Position numbers and translations under genes: made by a program. DNA of 27,254 bases from Oscillospiraceae bacterium (GTDB lineage: Bacteria; Bacillota; Clostridia; Oscillospirales; Ruminococcaceae), in the NCBI GenBank assembly GCA_003512525.1, contig DOQG01000066.1, positions 1 to 27,254 of the forward strand, given 5' to 3'. Below are positions 7,532-15,948 of this stretch, one piece after another (position 1 is the first letter of the stretch; each line of letters begins with the position of its first letter). The notes beneath the pieces are model-generated. The model ran no database searches. It was not told the DNA's origin and worked only from the letters and a program-made list of their open reading frames with translations.

Positions 7532-8427
7532 TAAACGTAGAAAAGGTAACTAAGAAATTCGGCGATTTTCTTGCTCTTGACGATATGACGCTTAATGTAA
7601 AAAGCGGCAGTGCTTATGGACTGCTCGGCTCGAACGGTGCGGGAAAATCAACACTTCTGCGTATTCTTGCGGGAATATACAAGCAGGACAGCGGAAGCGT
7701 TACGGTCGACGGGGAAAAGATCTATGACAACGTGGCGGTAAAACAGAGGATATTCTATGTAAGCGACGATGTTGAGCAGTATGCTAATATGACCCCCGAG
7801 GATATGAGAAAAATGTATGAGGTATTCTATCCGACATTTTCAAAGGAGAAGTTCGACAGACTTATGACTGTTGTGGATCTGCCGCGCGACAAGCGTATGT
7901 CTACATTCTCAAAAGGTATGAAGCGGCAGGCGGCGGTTATATGCGGACTTGCGGCATCTACCGATATTCTCCTGCTTGATGAAGCATTTGACGGACTTGA
8001 CCCGACAATGAGAATAAATGTCAGAAAAATGCTTTTTGACGCTATGGCGGAGAATAACAGCACGGTTGTGATTTCTTCGCACAACCTTACGGAAATTGAG
8101 GAGCTTTGCGACAGCGTGGGTCTTGTTCATAAAGGCAAGGTGGTATTTGACCGTGAGCTTGACTGCATAAAAGGCAATCTGCATAAGATACAGGTTTCGT
8201 TTGACGGCGTAAAGACAGCCGCTGATTTCCCGGAGCTTGAAATCCTGTCGGAAAATACGATAGGCAGTGTACAGAGCTTTATTGTTAAGGGTGAGCCTGA
8301 GAATGTCTGCCGTATAATGAGCGAAAAGGGTGCAAAATTCTGCGATGTGATACCGCTCACGCTGAACGAAATATTCATATATGAAATGGAGGGACTCGGT
8401 TATGACAGCTCAGAACTCGATAAGTAA
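7528..8427 (+). CDS. ABC transporter ATP-binding protein
   Basis: The product (299 aa) powers the membrane partner encoded next. Walker A is GSNGAGKST (34-42), the signature reads FSKGMKRQ (~128-135), Walker B ILLLDEAFDGLD (~147-158) and the H-loop SSHNL. The Q-loop region (IFYVSDD) lacks an obvious glutamine. About 90 residues follow the nucleotide-binding domain, as in YtrB/BcrA-like exporter ATPases. It overlaps gntR by 4 bp and the permease by 26 bp, so the three genes form one tightly coupled operon. Export or mechanosensing of envelope stress is likelier than nutrient import, since no binding protein belongs to the unit. Confidence 0.93.
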   Translation: MINVEKVTKKFGDFLALDDMTLNVKSGSAYGLLGSNGAGKSTLLRILAGIYKQDSGSVTVDGEKIYDNVAVKQRIFYVSDDVEQYANMTPEDMRKMYEVFYPTFSKEKFDRLMTVVDLPRDKRMSTFSKGMKRQAAVICGLAASTDILLLDEAFDGLDPTMRINVRKMLFDAMAENNSTVVISSHNLTEIEELCDSVGLVHKGKVVFDRELDCIKGNLHKIQVSFDGVKTAADFPELEILSENTIGSVQSFIVKGEPENVCRIMSEKGAKFCDVIPLTLNEIFIYEMEGLGYDSSELDK

Positions 8428-10813
8428 AAAGAGCTACTTCGGCAGCTATTTCAGATACAAGCTGTTCAAAAACAAAAATCTGCTTATTCTTTCTTTGATA
8501 TTCAGCATACTCGGTATACCGACATTTGCCGTCTGCGTTTCTGTTTGTACCGGAATACTCAACGACTTTATAAATGCAGGTGTATTCAATTTGGATAATA
8601 TACAGGAAACTCTGGGCACTGTTGATACGATTTTGATGTCCGGTGTCATAGTATCGGTCGTGTCGGTCGTGATATTTCTGATAATGCCATTTGTGGTATC
8701 AAACGTCATATTCGGCTACAATCTTAAAAAGTGTGACGCAGATATGATTTTACCGCTTCCGCTCGGTACTACCCAAAGATTTTTTGCCGACCTGCTTTCG
8801 GGTTCTGTCATATGCATTCTTCCCACACTGCTGACAGGTGCGGTAAGCGCAGTTGTAACCTCTGCAAGTAAAATCGCGCTCTCGGACAAGATAACGCAAA
8901 TATATAACAACGGTAACTGCACTGCGGATATAGATGCGTTTTATCGTGCGACAAATTCGATAGTGTATAAGGATATTGCCGGTGTAGTGCTTTATTTGCT
9001 GATCTCAATTGTTATTGTTCAGGCGCTTATGTATGCTTTCTGCGTGATGATAAACGCCTGCGCCGGTAGAACGGCTGACAGCATTATCTATTCCGTACTC
9101 GGTATGGTGGTATTGTCAATGGCTGTTGTTTCGTTTGCTCGCATAATCATGGGCAGACTGACCAGTGTTTCAAGCGATGAACAGATTTTTTCACTGGCAA
9201 TGTATGCCGCACCGCTCGGTCCTGTTTTTTCGTTCATCGGTTCTTTCTTCAACGCATATAAGTATGTTGAATATCAGATGGAGGGAACGTTGTGGCAGAG
9301 CGATATGTTCTCGGTGTTCAGTGCGCGCAATATAACGGTACTTGCAGTACTGTTCTTAATTTATCTCGGTCTTGCTTATCTTGCAACAAGGCTGAGAAAA
9401 GCTGAAAAGACAGGCTCGCCGTTCGTGTTTGAACTGCCGTATCATATAATAACACTGGGTCTTGTTGTGACTGTTTTTGCAAATATAACAGGAACAACAG
9501 GCTTGCATGAAAATAACATAACGGCATATGTAGCATGCCTTGTAATAAGCATTGTTCTGTATCTTCTGGCAGAATTGACGCACGGCAGAAAAATACGCAA
9601 GCTGTGGCAGTCGTTTGTAAGATACGGCTGTGCGGTTGCAGGCTCGTTACTGCTGTGCTTTGTTATGAGGTCATATGACATTTTCGGACTTGAACACTAT
9701 GTACCGTCTGCGTTTTTTGTAGACAGCGTAAGCGTTTCAACGTCAAAGGCTTTCAATGAATTTTGCGGCGGCGGTATAGTCAACTACGGATTTCAGGAGT
9801 TTGACGATGAAAGATCGATCAAAGCGATAACCGATTATCATTCATTCATAGTCAATAACGGTTATGCGCGTGCAGGCGGCAACGGGGTCGTTCATTACAT
9901 CAGTACGCCGGACGCTCAATATACCGACTATACTACTGTGAGCTTTAAATATCGCCTCAAAGACGGAAGCGTTGTGACGAGAACATTTAATGTCAATATC
10001 CAAAAGGATAAGAGCGCAGAATATGCGAAAAAGCTGTACGATATGAGATGCGCCATGTCTGAAAGTGACGGATATCAGTCATTTTTTGAGTATTTCGAAA
10101 GCGCAGGAAACGGTTGGGATATTATTTCCCACCGCGATGACGGTGAGCTGTACGGAAGAAAGCTTAAAACGGAGCTTAACGAAAAGCTGATTAAGGCGCT
10201 GAAAAATGATATGAAAGCGGGCAGAAACACAGGAAAGCTCGCTGCAGTGCTCGACTTTGTCCTCGCTGATGCAACTTATTCCTCAATGAGCGTTGAGATC
10301 AGAGAGAACTGCAAGGAATCGCTTGCCATACTGGAAAACAAGGATAATTCGACATCGCGCAGGGAGAAAATAATCGGTGCTTTAAGGACTGCTAAGTACG
10401 AATATGACAATACGGAAGCAGGCACAGAGTCCGGCAGCGACGAATACAACACAAGCGTAGGAGTGGAAACCGATTACAATATATATAAAATTGAAAAAAT
10501 ACTCTCGCCATACCAGGTTTCTTACAGCTCGGATTGGGTATATGCCGTCAATGCAGAGATGGCCGCTGTTCCATACGGTCTTGCAGACAGCGAAGCGGTG
10601 ACCGAATTTGAAAAGCTGTGCAAAATGTATGACTTCTACACAGACGGAGTGCTTTCCGATAAGAAATATGTGATGACCGAACCGTCTATGAACGCTTTCG
10701 GAGGAGCAATATATTATATACCCGATGAAAGCGTGAGCCGTGCAGAAAAGCTCTATAAAACGATAATCGGCGAATATCAGGACAGTACCGGACAAAGCCC
10801 TGATAACGAATGA
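8402..10813 (+). CDS. ABC-2-type permease with large soluble C-terminal domain
   Basis: The product (803 aa) is the membrane partner of the ATPase. About ten hydrophobic segments fill residues ~25-425 (for example LLILSLIFSILGIPTFAVCV, then VIVSVVSVVIFLIMPFVV). After the last one a hydrophilic domain of about 380 residues runs to the end, rich in Tyr, Asp, Glu and Lys; I do not recognise it. Two proteins are effectively fused, since typical YtrC/YtrD permeases are far shorter. The ATG at 8402 has GGAGGG 8 nt upstream; the earlier in-frame ATG at 8381 lacks one. Which side of the membrane the C-terminal domain faces depends on the exact number of segments, which cannot be settled by eye. A transport substrate is not evident. 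Confidence 0.85.
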   Translation: MTAQNSISKKSYFGSYFRYKLFKNKNLLILSLIFSILGIPTFAVCVSVCTGILNDFINAGVFNLDNIQETLGTVDTILMSGVIVSVVSVVIFLIMPFVVSNVIFGYNLKKCDADMILPLPLGTTQRFFADLLSGSVICILPTLLTGAVSAVVTSASKIALSDKITQIYNNGNCTADIDAFYRATNSIVYKDIAGVVLYLLISIVIVQALMYAFCVMINACAGRTADSIIYSVLGMVVLSMAVVSFARIIMGRLTSVSSDEQIFSLAMYAAPLGPVFSFIGSFFNAYKYVEYQMEGTLWQSDMFSVFSARNITVLAVLFLIYLGLAYLATRLRKAEKTGSPFVFELPYHIITLGLVVTVFANITGTTGLHENNITAYVACLVISIVLYLLAELTHGRKIRKLWQSFVRYGCAVAGSLLLCFVMRSYDIFGLEHYVPSAFFVDSVSVSTSKAFNEFCGGGIVNYGFQEFDDERSIKAITDYHSFIVNNGYARAGGNGVVHYISTPDAQYTDYTTVSFKYRLKDGSVVTRTFNVNIQKDKSAEYAKKLYDMRCAMSESDGYQSFFEYFESAGNGWDIISHRDDGELYGRKLKTELNEKLIKALKNDMKAGRNTGKLAAVLDFVLADATYSSMSVEIRENCKESLAILENKDNSTSRREKIIGALRTAKYEYDNTEAGTESGSDEYNTSVGVETDYNIYKIEKILSPYQVSYSSDWVYAVNAEMAAVPYGLADSEAVTEFEKLCKMYDFYTDGVLSDKKYVMTEPSMNAFGGAIYYIPDESVSRAEKLYKTIIGEYQDSTGQSPDNE

Positions 10814-10846
10814 CAAGCATAAAAATTCTCCTCATATAAATATAAA

Positions 10847-10888
10847 GAACACCCTTTGCCGTGCAGACGGTACAAGGGTGTTCTGTTT
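10847..10888 (+). terminator. Terminator of the gntR-ABC operon
   Basis: GAACACCCTT (10847-10856) pairs with AAGGGTGTTC (10874-10883), with an inner CCGT/ACGG stem, then TGTTTAT. It lies 34 bp after the permease stop. Confidence 0.8.
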
Positions 10889-10931
10889 ATTCTGCCCAAA
10901 ACGCGGCGGTTAATTTAGTACAATATTTCTA

Positions 10932-10961
10932 TTGAGCCGTGTCGCGGATATGTGATACAAT
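10932..10961 (+). promoter_or_regulatory. Promoter of solute-binding protein genes A and B
   Basis: TTGAGC (10932-10937), an 18-bp spacer and TACAAT (10956-10961), about 85 bp upstream of gene A. No promoter or terminator is visible in the 33 bp between A and B, so both should share this one. Confidence 0.65.
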
Positions 10962-11025
10962 TAAAACAGAATTAAATATATGATAATTATCAAACAGACT
11001 TTTTTAACCGACAAGAAACATTCCG

Positions 11026-11346
11026 CACTACATCAAAGGAGCTATTTATGAAACACACAAAGAAATTATCCGCAATTATCCTGTCAGCGGTAATGCTGAC
11101 GACCGCCTGCTCAGGCAGTACATCTTCCGACAGCGGTACGCAAATAAAGGACAGCGACCCCGCCGCTTCGGAAAATGCGGGAACAGACGACAGCACCGAC
11201 AGCAGTAACGACACTGTATCCGCAAGCAAGTCCGTTAAGGACGTTATAGGGGATATCAAGGTCGATACAAAGGTGAAATTTCTCGGCTGGTATGACCTTA
11301 ATAACGGAGATGTTGCAGGCGCATACAAAGAGCTTTTCGGTGTGCC
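11026..11346 (+). repeat. Direct repeat, copy 1 (leader and 5' end of gene A)
   Basis: This is nearly identical to 12586-12915. Identity starts at CACTACATCAAAGGAGCTAT, which includes the ribosome site, stays about 95% to ~11300 and then falls away. Copy 2 carries a 9-bp in-frame insertion. Confidence 0.9.
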
Positions 11347-12574
11347 CCCGAAAAATCCGGAGGGTTATGAAAAAGACAGCTCCGGTAACGATACAGAACC
11401 GTTTATAGATGTTTATCTAAGCAGTTATGTTGACAGATATTATACGCTTGAAAAATTGATAAAATCAGGAGATTCTCCCGATGCTTTCCCGGCTGAGATA
11501 TCAAGAATGCCTTGCTCTGTCGGAGCAGATAAGCTTTTTCAGCCTATAGGCGATATCATAGATTTTGAAACGGAAGAATTTGCTCCATACAGCAAGATAC
11601 AGCAATCGTTGAAATATATCGGAAACGATTATGTGCCGATATTCAGCAGTACTCCGCACTCGCTTTTGTGGTACAGAAGCAGTGTCATAAAAGAGTCAGG
11701 ACTTGAAGACCCGTGGGAGCTTTATGAAAAGAACGAGTGGACGTGGAGCAAATTCCTCAGTATGTGCGAAAGCTTCAGCGACAGCGAAGAAAAGAAATAC
11801 GGCGTTGACGGATATTCTGTTGAACGCGAAATTCTTTCTACTGTCGGAAAGGGAATTATCGGTATAGAAGACGGTCTTCTTAAAAGCAATGCCGATGATG
11901 AGAAGATAATCTCCGCAATGGATTTTTTGCGTCAGTTTGCCACATCTCAGAAAAATCTCCGATATCCCAAAGAAGAAGAAAATAACTGGTCGCCAAGCTA
12001 TTCCGAATGGGCAAACGGCAACACACTGTTTTATCAAGACGGTTTATGGAGATATGATGAAACCTGGCGGCTTTATAAGAAAAAGAATGAATGGAGCGAT
12101 GATGAGATCAATTTCATTCCTTTCCCCCGTTGTGATGATGAACAGTCGTATTATCAGGAGTATAACTGCGCTCAAGATACTTATATGCTCCCGATAGGCT
12201 CAAAGAATACCGAAGGCTATAAGGCGCTTGTATATTCGGCGGCATACTTATATAACGACAGCTCCGCACAGACACGGCTCAGTGAGGAAAAGAAAACCGA
12301 ATATGATTGGAACGACAGGCTTCTTGACAGAATGGATAAGATAAACCGTCCCGATTCTTTTGAGTGGGTAGTTGATTGCCGTGATTATTTCCGTGAAGTA
12401 CCGCCTACCGCATTGACCGATGTCATTGTTGACAGACTTTCAGAAAGCTCGTATGTGCACGGCAAGGACTACAGAACGTTTATTACCGAAGAAAGACCGG
12501 ACATTATCAAGGAGCTTGATAAAGCAACGGACAGCATCAACAAATCAGCAGAAAATATCGTAACTGAACAATAA
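11048..12574 (+). CDS. Extracellular solute-binding lipoprotein A (ABC, family 1 type)
   Basis: The product (508 aa) would be anchored outside the membrane and present a ligand, probably a carbohydrate, to an ABC importer. A signal peptide with a lipoprotein cleavage site (MLTTAC, Cys21) is followed by a Ser/Thr/Asp-rich linker (~22-65). The binding fold shows the family-1 landmark LLWYRSSVIKESGLEDPWELYEKNEWTW, split here as LLWYRSS and GLEDPWELYE, plus WSPSYSEWANGNTLF and RYDETWRLYKKK. ATG with AAAGGAG 7 nt upstream. Promoter at 10932-10961; gene B follows after 33 bp. No permease or ATPase gene is adjacent. The -3 residue of the lipobox is Thr, slightly atypical. The ligand is unknown; the many aromatic residues in conserved blocks favour a sugar or oligosaccharide. 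Confidence 0.88.
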   Translation: MKHTKKLSAIILSAVMLTTACSGSTSSDSGTQIKDSDPAASENAGTDDSTDSSNDTVSASKSVKDVIGDIKVDTKVKFLGWYDLNNGDVAGAYKELFGVPPKNPEGYEKDSSGNDTEPFIDVYLSSYVDRYYTLEKLIKSGDSPDAFPAEISRMPCSVGADKLFQPIGDIIDFETEEFAPYSKIQQSLKYIGNDYVPIFSSTPHSLLWYRSSVIKESGLEDPWELYEKNEWTWSKFLSMCESFSDSEEKKYGVDGYSVEREILSTVGKGIIGIEDGLLKSNADDEKIISAMDFLRQFATSQKNLRYPKEEENNWSPSYSEWANGNTLFYQDGLWRYDETWRLYKKKNEWSDDEINFIPFPRCDDEQSYYQEYNCAQDTYMLPIGSKNTEGYKALVYSAAYLYNDSSAQTRLSEEKKTEYDWNDRLLDRMDKINRPDSFEWVVDCRDYFREVPPTALTDVIVDRLSESSYVHGKDYRTFITEERPDIIKELDKATDSINKSAENIVTEQ

Positions 12575-12585
12575 AATTCATTTCA

Positions 12586-12915
12586 CACTACATCAAAGGA
12601 GCTATTTATGAAACACACAAAGAAGCTATCCGCAATTATCCTGTCAGCGGTAATGCTGATGACCGCCTGCTCGGACAGTACATCTCCCGACAGCAGTACG
12701 CAAATTAAGGACAGCGATCCCGCCGCTTCGGAAAATGCGGGAACAGACGACACCGCCGACAGCACCGACAGCAGTAACGACACTGTATCCGCAAGCAAGT
12801 CCGTTAAGGACGTTATAGGGAATATCAAGGTCGATACAAAGGTGAAATTTCTCGGCTGGTATGACCTTAACAACAGCAATGTTGCCGATACATATAAGGA
12901 GCTTTTCGGTGTGCC
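12586..12915 (+). repeat. Direct repeat, copy 2 (leader and 5' end of gene B)
   Basis: This matches 11026-11346, with the 28-nt untranslated leader and the first ~85 codons almost unchanged; a 9-bp insertion adds three residues to the linker. Downstream the two genes differ strongly. Confidence 0.9.
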
Positions 12916-14149
12916 GGAAAAAATACCCTCAGGGTATGAGAAAATTAAATACCGGAAGAGCAGTTCGGGGAGTACGGCTGATGAAGAGCCGTTTGTAAGT
13001 ATAAAGGTGAGCAATTACTCAGAAAGGTATTTTGATCTTGCAAAGCTCATACAGTCAGACGATTCGCCGGACGCTTTCCCTTGCGAATCAATGTTCCCGT
13101 ATTATTCGATTGACCATGACAGCAATTTACTGTTTGCTCCGGTTGATGATATAATTGATTTTTCACTCGCCGAATTTGCACAGTATGAGCAGGCGCAGAA
13201 GAAGACAACGATCGGCAGGAGCAACTTTGCCCCTGTGTATGACGCTAAGCTTTCGGAATATTTGTGGTACAAAACTTCTACTATCAAAGAAAACGGTCTT
13301 GAAGACCCGTGGGAGCTTTATGAAAAAGACGAATGGACGTGGAGCAAGTTCATTGAAATGTCGGAAAAGTTTACAGACAAGGAAAAGGAAAAATATGCTA
13401 TAGACGGCTATAGCGCAGATATATATCTTTGGACAACGACCGGCGTACCTCTTGTCGGGCTGAACGACGGAAAGCTCGTGGGTAATTTCAGAAACGAAAA
13501 GATATTAAAAGCCATGGATTTTGTCCGTCAGTTTGCAACAACTCAGAAAGGCTACCGTTATCCGCGGGAGGTTGTAAATAATTGGTCACCCAGCTACACT
13601 GAGTGGGCGAACGGCAACACTTTGTTCTATAACGACGGCAGTTGGAGATATGATGAAACATGGCAGCTCTACAAGAATAAGAATAATTGGAACGATGATG
13701 AGATAAGCTTTGTTCCGTTCCCGCGCTGTGATGATGAACAGACTTATTATCAGAGCATAATCATCAATTCGTTTATGTTCCCGAAAGGCTCAAAGAATGC
13801 CGAGGGGTATAAGTCGCTTATCTATGCCGGCTCATTGGCAAATAGTGACAAAGAGCAAAAGAACATTGCACGTCAGAATGCAAAATCCGAATATGGCTGG
13901 ACCGACAGATTGCTTGACAGAATGGACAGGATAAACGATCCGGCAACATTTGTACCGGTTATAGAATTTAAGCAGATATGCAGCAATCCGAATCCTTTGT
14001 ACTGCGGCGAAAGCTATATCGACGAGATGGACGACTGGTGTTATATGGAAGGTCAGGATTACAAAAAGAATCTGGAGGATGAAGTGAAAGGGGAGTATGT
14101 GCCTGCCATTGAGGCATATCTGGAGGATCTGAATAGCAGAATAAGCTGA
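12608..14149 (+). CDS. Extracellular solute-binding lipoprotein B
   Basis: This 513-aa paralogue of A has the same signal peptide and linker, with lipobox MTAC (Cys21), then a binding domain sharing YLWYKTSTIKENGLEDPWEL, WSPSYTEWANGNTLF and SFVPFPRCDDEQTYYQ. The first ~85 residues are almost those of A, while the ligand-binding part is only moderately similar. It follows A in the same transcript and has its own AAAGGAG site. This pattern suggests a tandem duplication whose 5' parts have been kept alike by gene conversion while the binding domains diverged, perhaps to new ligands. No dedicated permease is nearby. No clear terminator follows. Confidence 0.88.
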   Translation: MKHTKKLSAIILSAVMLMTACSDSTSPDSSTQIKDSDPAASENAGTDDTADSTDSSNDTVSASKSVKDVIGNIKVDTKVKFLGWYDLNNSNVADTYKELFGVPEKIPSGYEKIKYRKSSSGSTADEEPFVSIKVSNYSERYFDLAKLIQSDDSPDAFPCESMFPYYSIDHDSNLLFAPVDDIIDFSLAEFAQYEQAQKKTTIGRSNFAPVYDAKLSEYLWYKTSTIKENGLEDPWELYEKDEWTWSKFIEMSEKFTDKEKEKYAIDGYSADIYLWTTTGVPLVGLNDGKLVGNFRNEKILKAMDFVRQFATTQKGYRYPREVVNNWSPSYTEWANGNTLFYNDGSWRYDETWQLYKNKNNWNDDEISFVPFPRCDDEQTYYQSIIINSFMFPKGSKNAEGYKSLIYAGSLANSDKEQKNIARQNAKSEYGWTDRLLDRMDRINDPATFVPVIEFKQICSNPNPLYCGESYIDEMDDWCYMEGQDYKKNLEDEVKGEYVPAIEAYLEDLNSRIS

Positions 14150-14152
14150 AAT

Positions 14153-14215
14153 TTAGCTAATTAACCTAAATTAACGTGCTTCGATTGTGCTATTTTCACA
14201 AAATTGTTTAGCTAA
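14153..14215. promoter_or_regulatory. Paired TTAGCTAA palindromes upstream of gene C
   Basis: TTAGCTAA, itself a perfect palindrome, occurs at 14153-14160 and 14208-14215, 55 bp apart and just upstream of the gene C promoter. Between them lie AATTAACCTAAATT (14159-14172) and TTTTCACAAAATT (14193-14205), both with counterparts upstream of gene D. A regulator site is plausible but unproven. Confidence 0.3.
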
Positions 14216-14233
14216 ATTACTGCAAAATGTTTA

Positions 14234-14263
14234 TTGACGGTGTGACAGCAATTTTGTTATAAT
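14234..14263 (+). promoter_or_regulatory. Promoter of solute-binding protein gene C
   Basis: TTGACG (14234-14239), an 18-bp spacer and a perfect TATAAT (14258-14263). With the strong AGGAGG site of the gene it predicts high expression. Confidence 0.82.
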
Positions 14264-14324
14264 AGTAATTGTAATAATACGCAAATCTGTACTCAGGTAC
14301 AGAAAATCTACAGGAGGATTAAAG

Positions 14325-15821
14325 ATGAGAAAATATACTAAGGCTATTGCAGGCGCATTAGCACTCGTATCTGCCGTAACAGCTTTTTCTGGTTGTTCAG
14401 GCAGCGGTTCACCCGCAACAACAAGCGGAACAACAGACAGCTCAGCTGCTTCTACAACAGGCGAAACACAGAAGCAGATGTCTGAGAACGAAGGCGTTCA
14501 GAGCGCAGTTAACAATGTTTCTGCCGGCGAAAATTATAAGGACATCAAGGTTGACACAAAGATCAAGTGGATGGCATGGTGGGACATTCAGGAGGCTTCT
14601 CCCGCAGTAGAGGTATTCAAGAAGCTTTACGGCACACCCGAGAACAAGCCTAAGGGCTATGAGAGCGTAGCGGATGAAAACGTATTCGTAAACGTCAAGG
14701 TTTCAAGCTATGCGGACAGATATACCAGCCTTTCAAAGCTCGTACAGTCAGATGATTCCCCCGACTGCTTCCCCTTTGAGATCTGCAACTATCCTTACAG
14801 CGTATATCAGAACCTTTTCCAGCCCCTTGACGGTATCATTGATTTCACAACAGATGATTGGGCTGATTATAAAGAAGCTATCGACAAGTTCAACTGGGGC
14901 GGCAAGAACTACTGCCCTATTATGAGTCTTGTTCCCACAAGCTTCCTGTGGTACAGAAAGTCAACTGTTGAAGAAGCAGGTCTTGACGATCCCTGGGAGC
15001 TTTATGAAAGTGGCAAGTGGACATGGGAAACATTCCTGACAATGGCAAGAAAGTTCTCAGATCCCGATAACGGCAAGTATGTACTTGACGGTTACTACCC
15101 CGAAAACAACTTTGTCTGCACGACAGGTACACCTCTTATCGCACTTGAAGGCGGTAAGCTTGTAAGTCACCTTAATGACGCTAACATTGAAAAGTGCCTT
15201 GATATGCTTCGTTCATTCGATAACACACAGGAACAGCTCCGTTACCCCAGAGATATCGATAACAACTGGTCACCCAGCTATCCCGAGTGGATAAACGGCA
15301 ACACACTGTTCTTTGAAGACGGTACATGGAGATATGAAGAAACCTGGAGATTGTATAAGAAAAAACAGAAGTGGGATGACGATGAGATCAACTTCGTTCC
15401 CTTCCCTCAGATGGACGGTTCTGATAAGTATTATCAGAGCATGAAGCAGGATTCTATAATGCTTGTTGCAGGTTCTAAGAACATAGACGGTTACAAGGCA
15501 TGGATCTATGCAAACTTAGTTGCTTCAAACGATCCCGAAATACAGAAGGCAGGCAGAGAGCAGTCCAAGGCTGAGTATGACTGGACAGATACACTGCTTG
15601 ACAGACTTGATACAATGAAGGATCCCACGGCATTCACAGGCGTATTTGACTTTAAGAACGGTATCGGTCAGGATATCGCAAGCACAGACAACCAGGATAA
15701 CCCTGTAGAACAGCTCACAAAGGGTCCGTACATGACAGGTGAATCTTACACATCTTTCCGTGAACAGTATCAGGGTCAGATAGACGCTCGTCTTGCAGAA
15801 CTCAACAAGACTGTTGAATAA
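14325..15821 (+). CDS. Extracellular solute-binding lipoprotein C
   Basis: The product (498 aa) has a lipoprotein signal peptide (FSGC, Cys24), a Ser/Thr-rich linker, and a family-1 solute-binding fold: FLWYRKSTVEEAGLDDPWEL, WSPSYPEWINGNTLFFEDG, RYEETWRLYKKK, INFVPFPQMD. It is closely related to D (20478-21983) and more distantly to A and B. Monocistronic: own perfect-TATAAT promoter, AGGAGG ribosome site before ATG, and a tight terminator at 15843. Consistent codon choice (AAG, AAC, CTT, GGT) also points to an abundant protein. No permease or ATPase is adjacent, so it must use a transporter encoded elsewhere or act as a free surface binder. The ligand is unknown, likely a carbohydrate. Confidence 0.9.
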   Translation: MRKYTKAIAGALALVSAVTAFSGCSGSGSPATTSGTTDSSAASTTGETQKQMSENEGVQSAVNNVSAGENYKDIKVDTKIKWMAWWDIQEASPAVEVFKKLYGTPENKPKGYESVADENVFVNVKVSSYADRYTSLSKLVQSDDSPDCFPFEICNYPYSVYQNLFQPLDGIIDFTTDDWADYKEAIDKFNWGGKNYCPIMSLVPTSFLWYRKSTVEEAGLDDPWELYESGKWTWETFLTMARKFSDPDNGKYVLDGYYPENNFVCTTGTPLIALEGGKLVSHLNDANIEKCLDMLRSFDNTQEQLRYPRDIDNNWSPSYPEWINGNTLFFEDGTWRYEETWRLYKKKQKWDDDEINFVPFPQMDGSDKYYQSMKQDSIMLVAGSKNIDGYKAWIYANLVASNDPEIQKAGREQSKAEYDWTDTLLDRLDTMKDPTAFTGVFDFKNGIGQDIASTDNQDNPVEQLTKGPYMTGESYTSFREQYQGQIDARLAELNKTVE

Positions 15822-15842
15822 TTCTTGATCTTAATAATAATG

Positions 15843-15875
15843 ACGGCTCTGCTTTTGCAGAGCCGTTGCTTTTTA
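15843..15875 (+). terminator. Terminator of gene C
   Basis: ACGGCTCTGC (15843-15852) pairs perfectly with GCAGAGCCGT (15857-15866) around TTTT, followed by TGCTTTTTAT. Confidence 0.93.
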
Positions 15876-15893
15876 TCCGCTGCCATATAAACG

Positions 15894-15928
15894 CAAAAAG
15901 CTCGCCGCAGAATATCCTGCGACGAGCT
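15894..15928 (-). terminator. Terminator of the PocR chemoreceptor gene
   Basis: On the minus strand AGCTCGTCGCA (15928-15918) pairs with TGCGGCGAGCT (15909-15899) with one G-T pair, followed by TTTTGCG. It lies back to back with the gene C terminator, separating convergent units. Confidence 0.88.
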
Positions 15929-15948
15929 GCTTGCTTATCTGAATTTAT

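Noticed and set aside
11937..12197. Alternative frame inside gene A and similar ones in B, C and D
   Set aside because: They lie wholly inside clear solute-binding genes and show no coding signs of their own.
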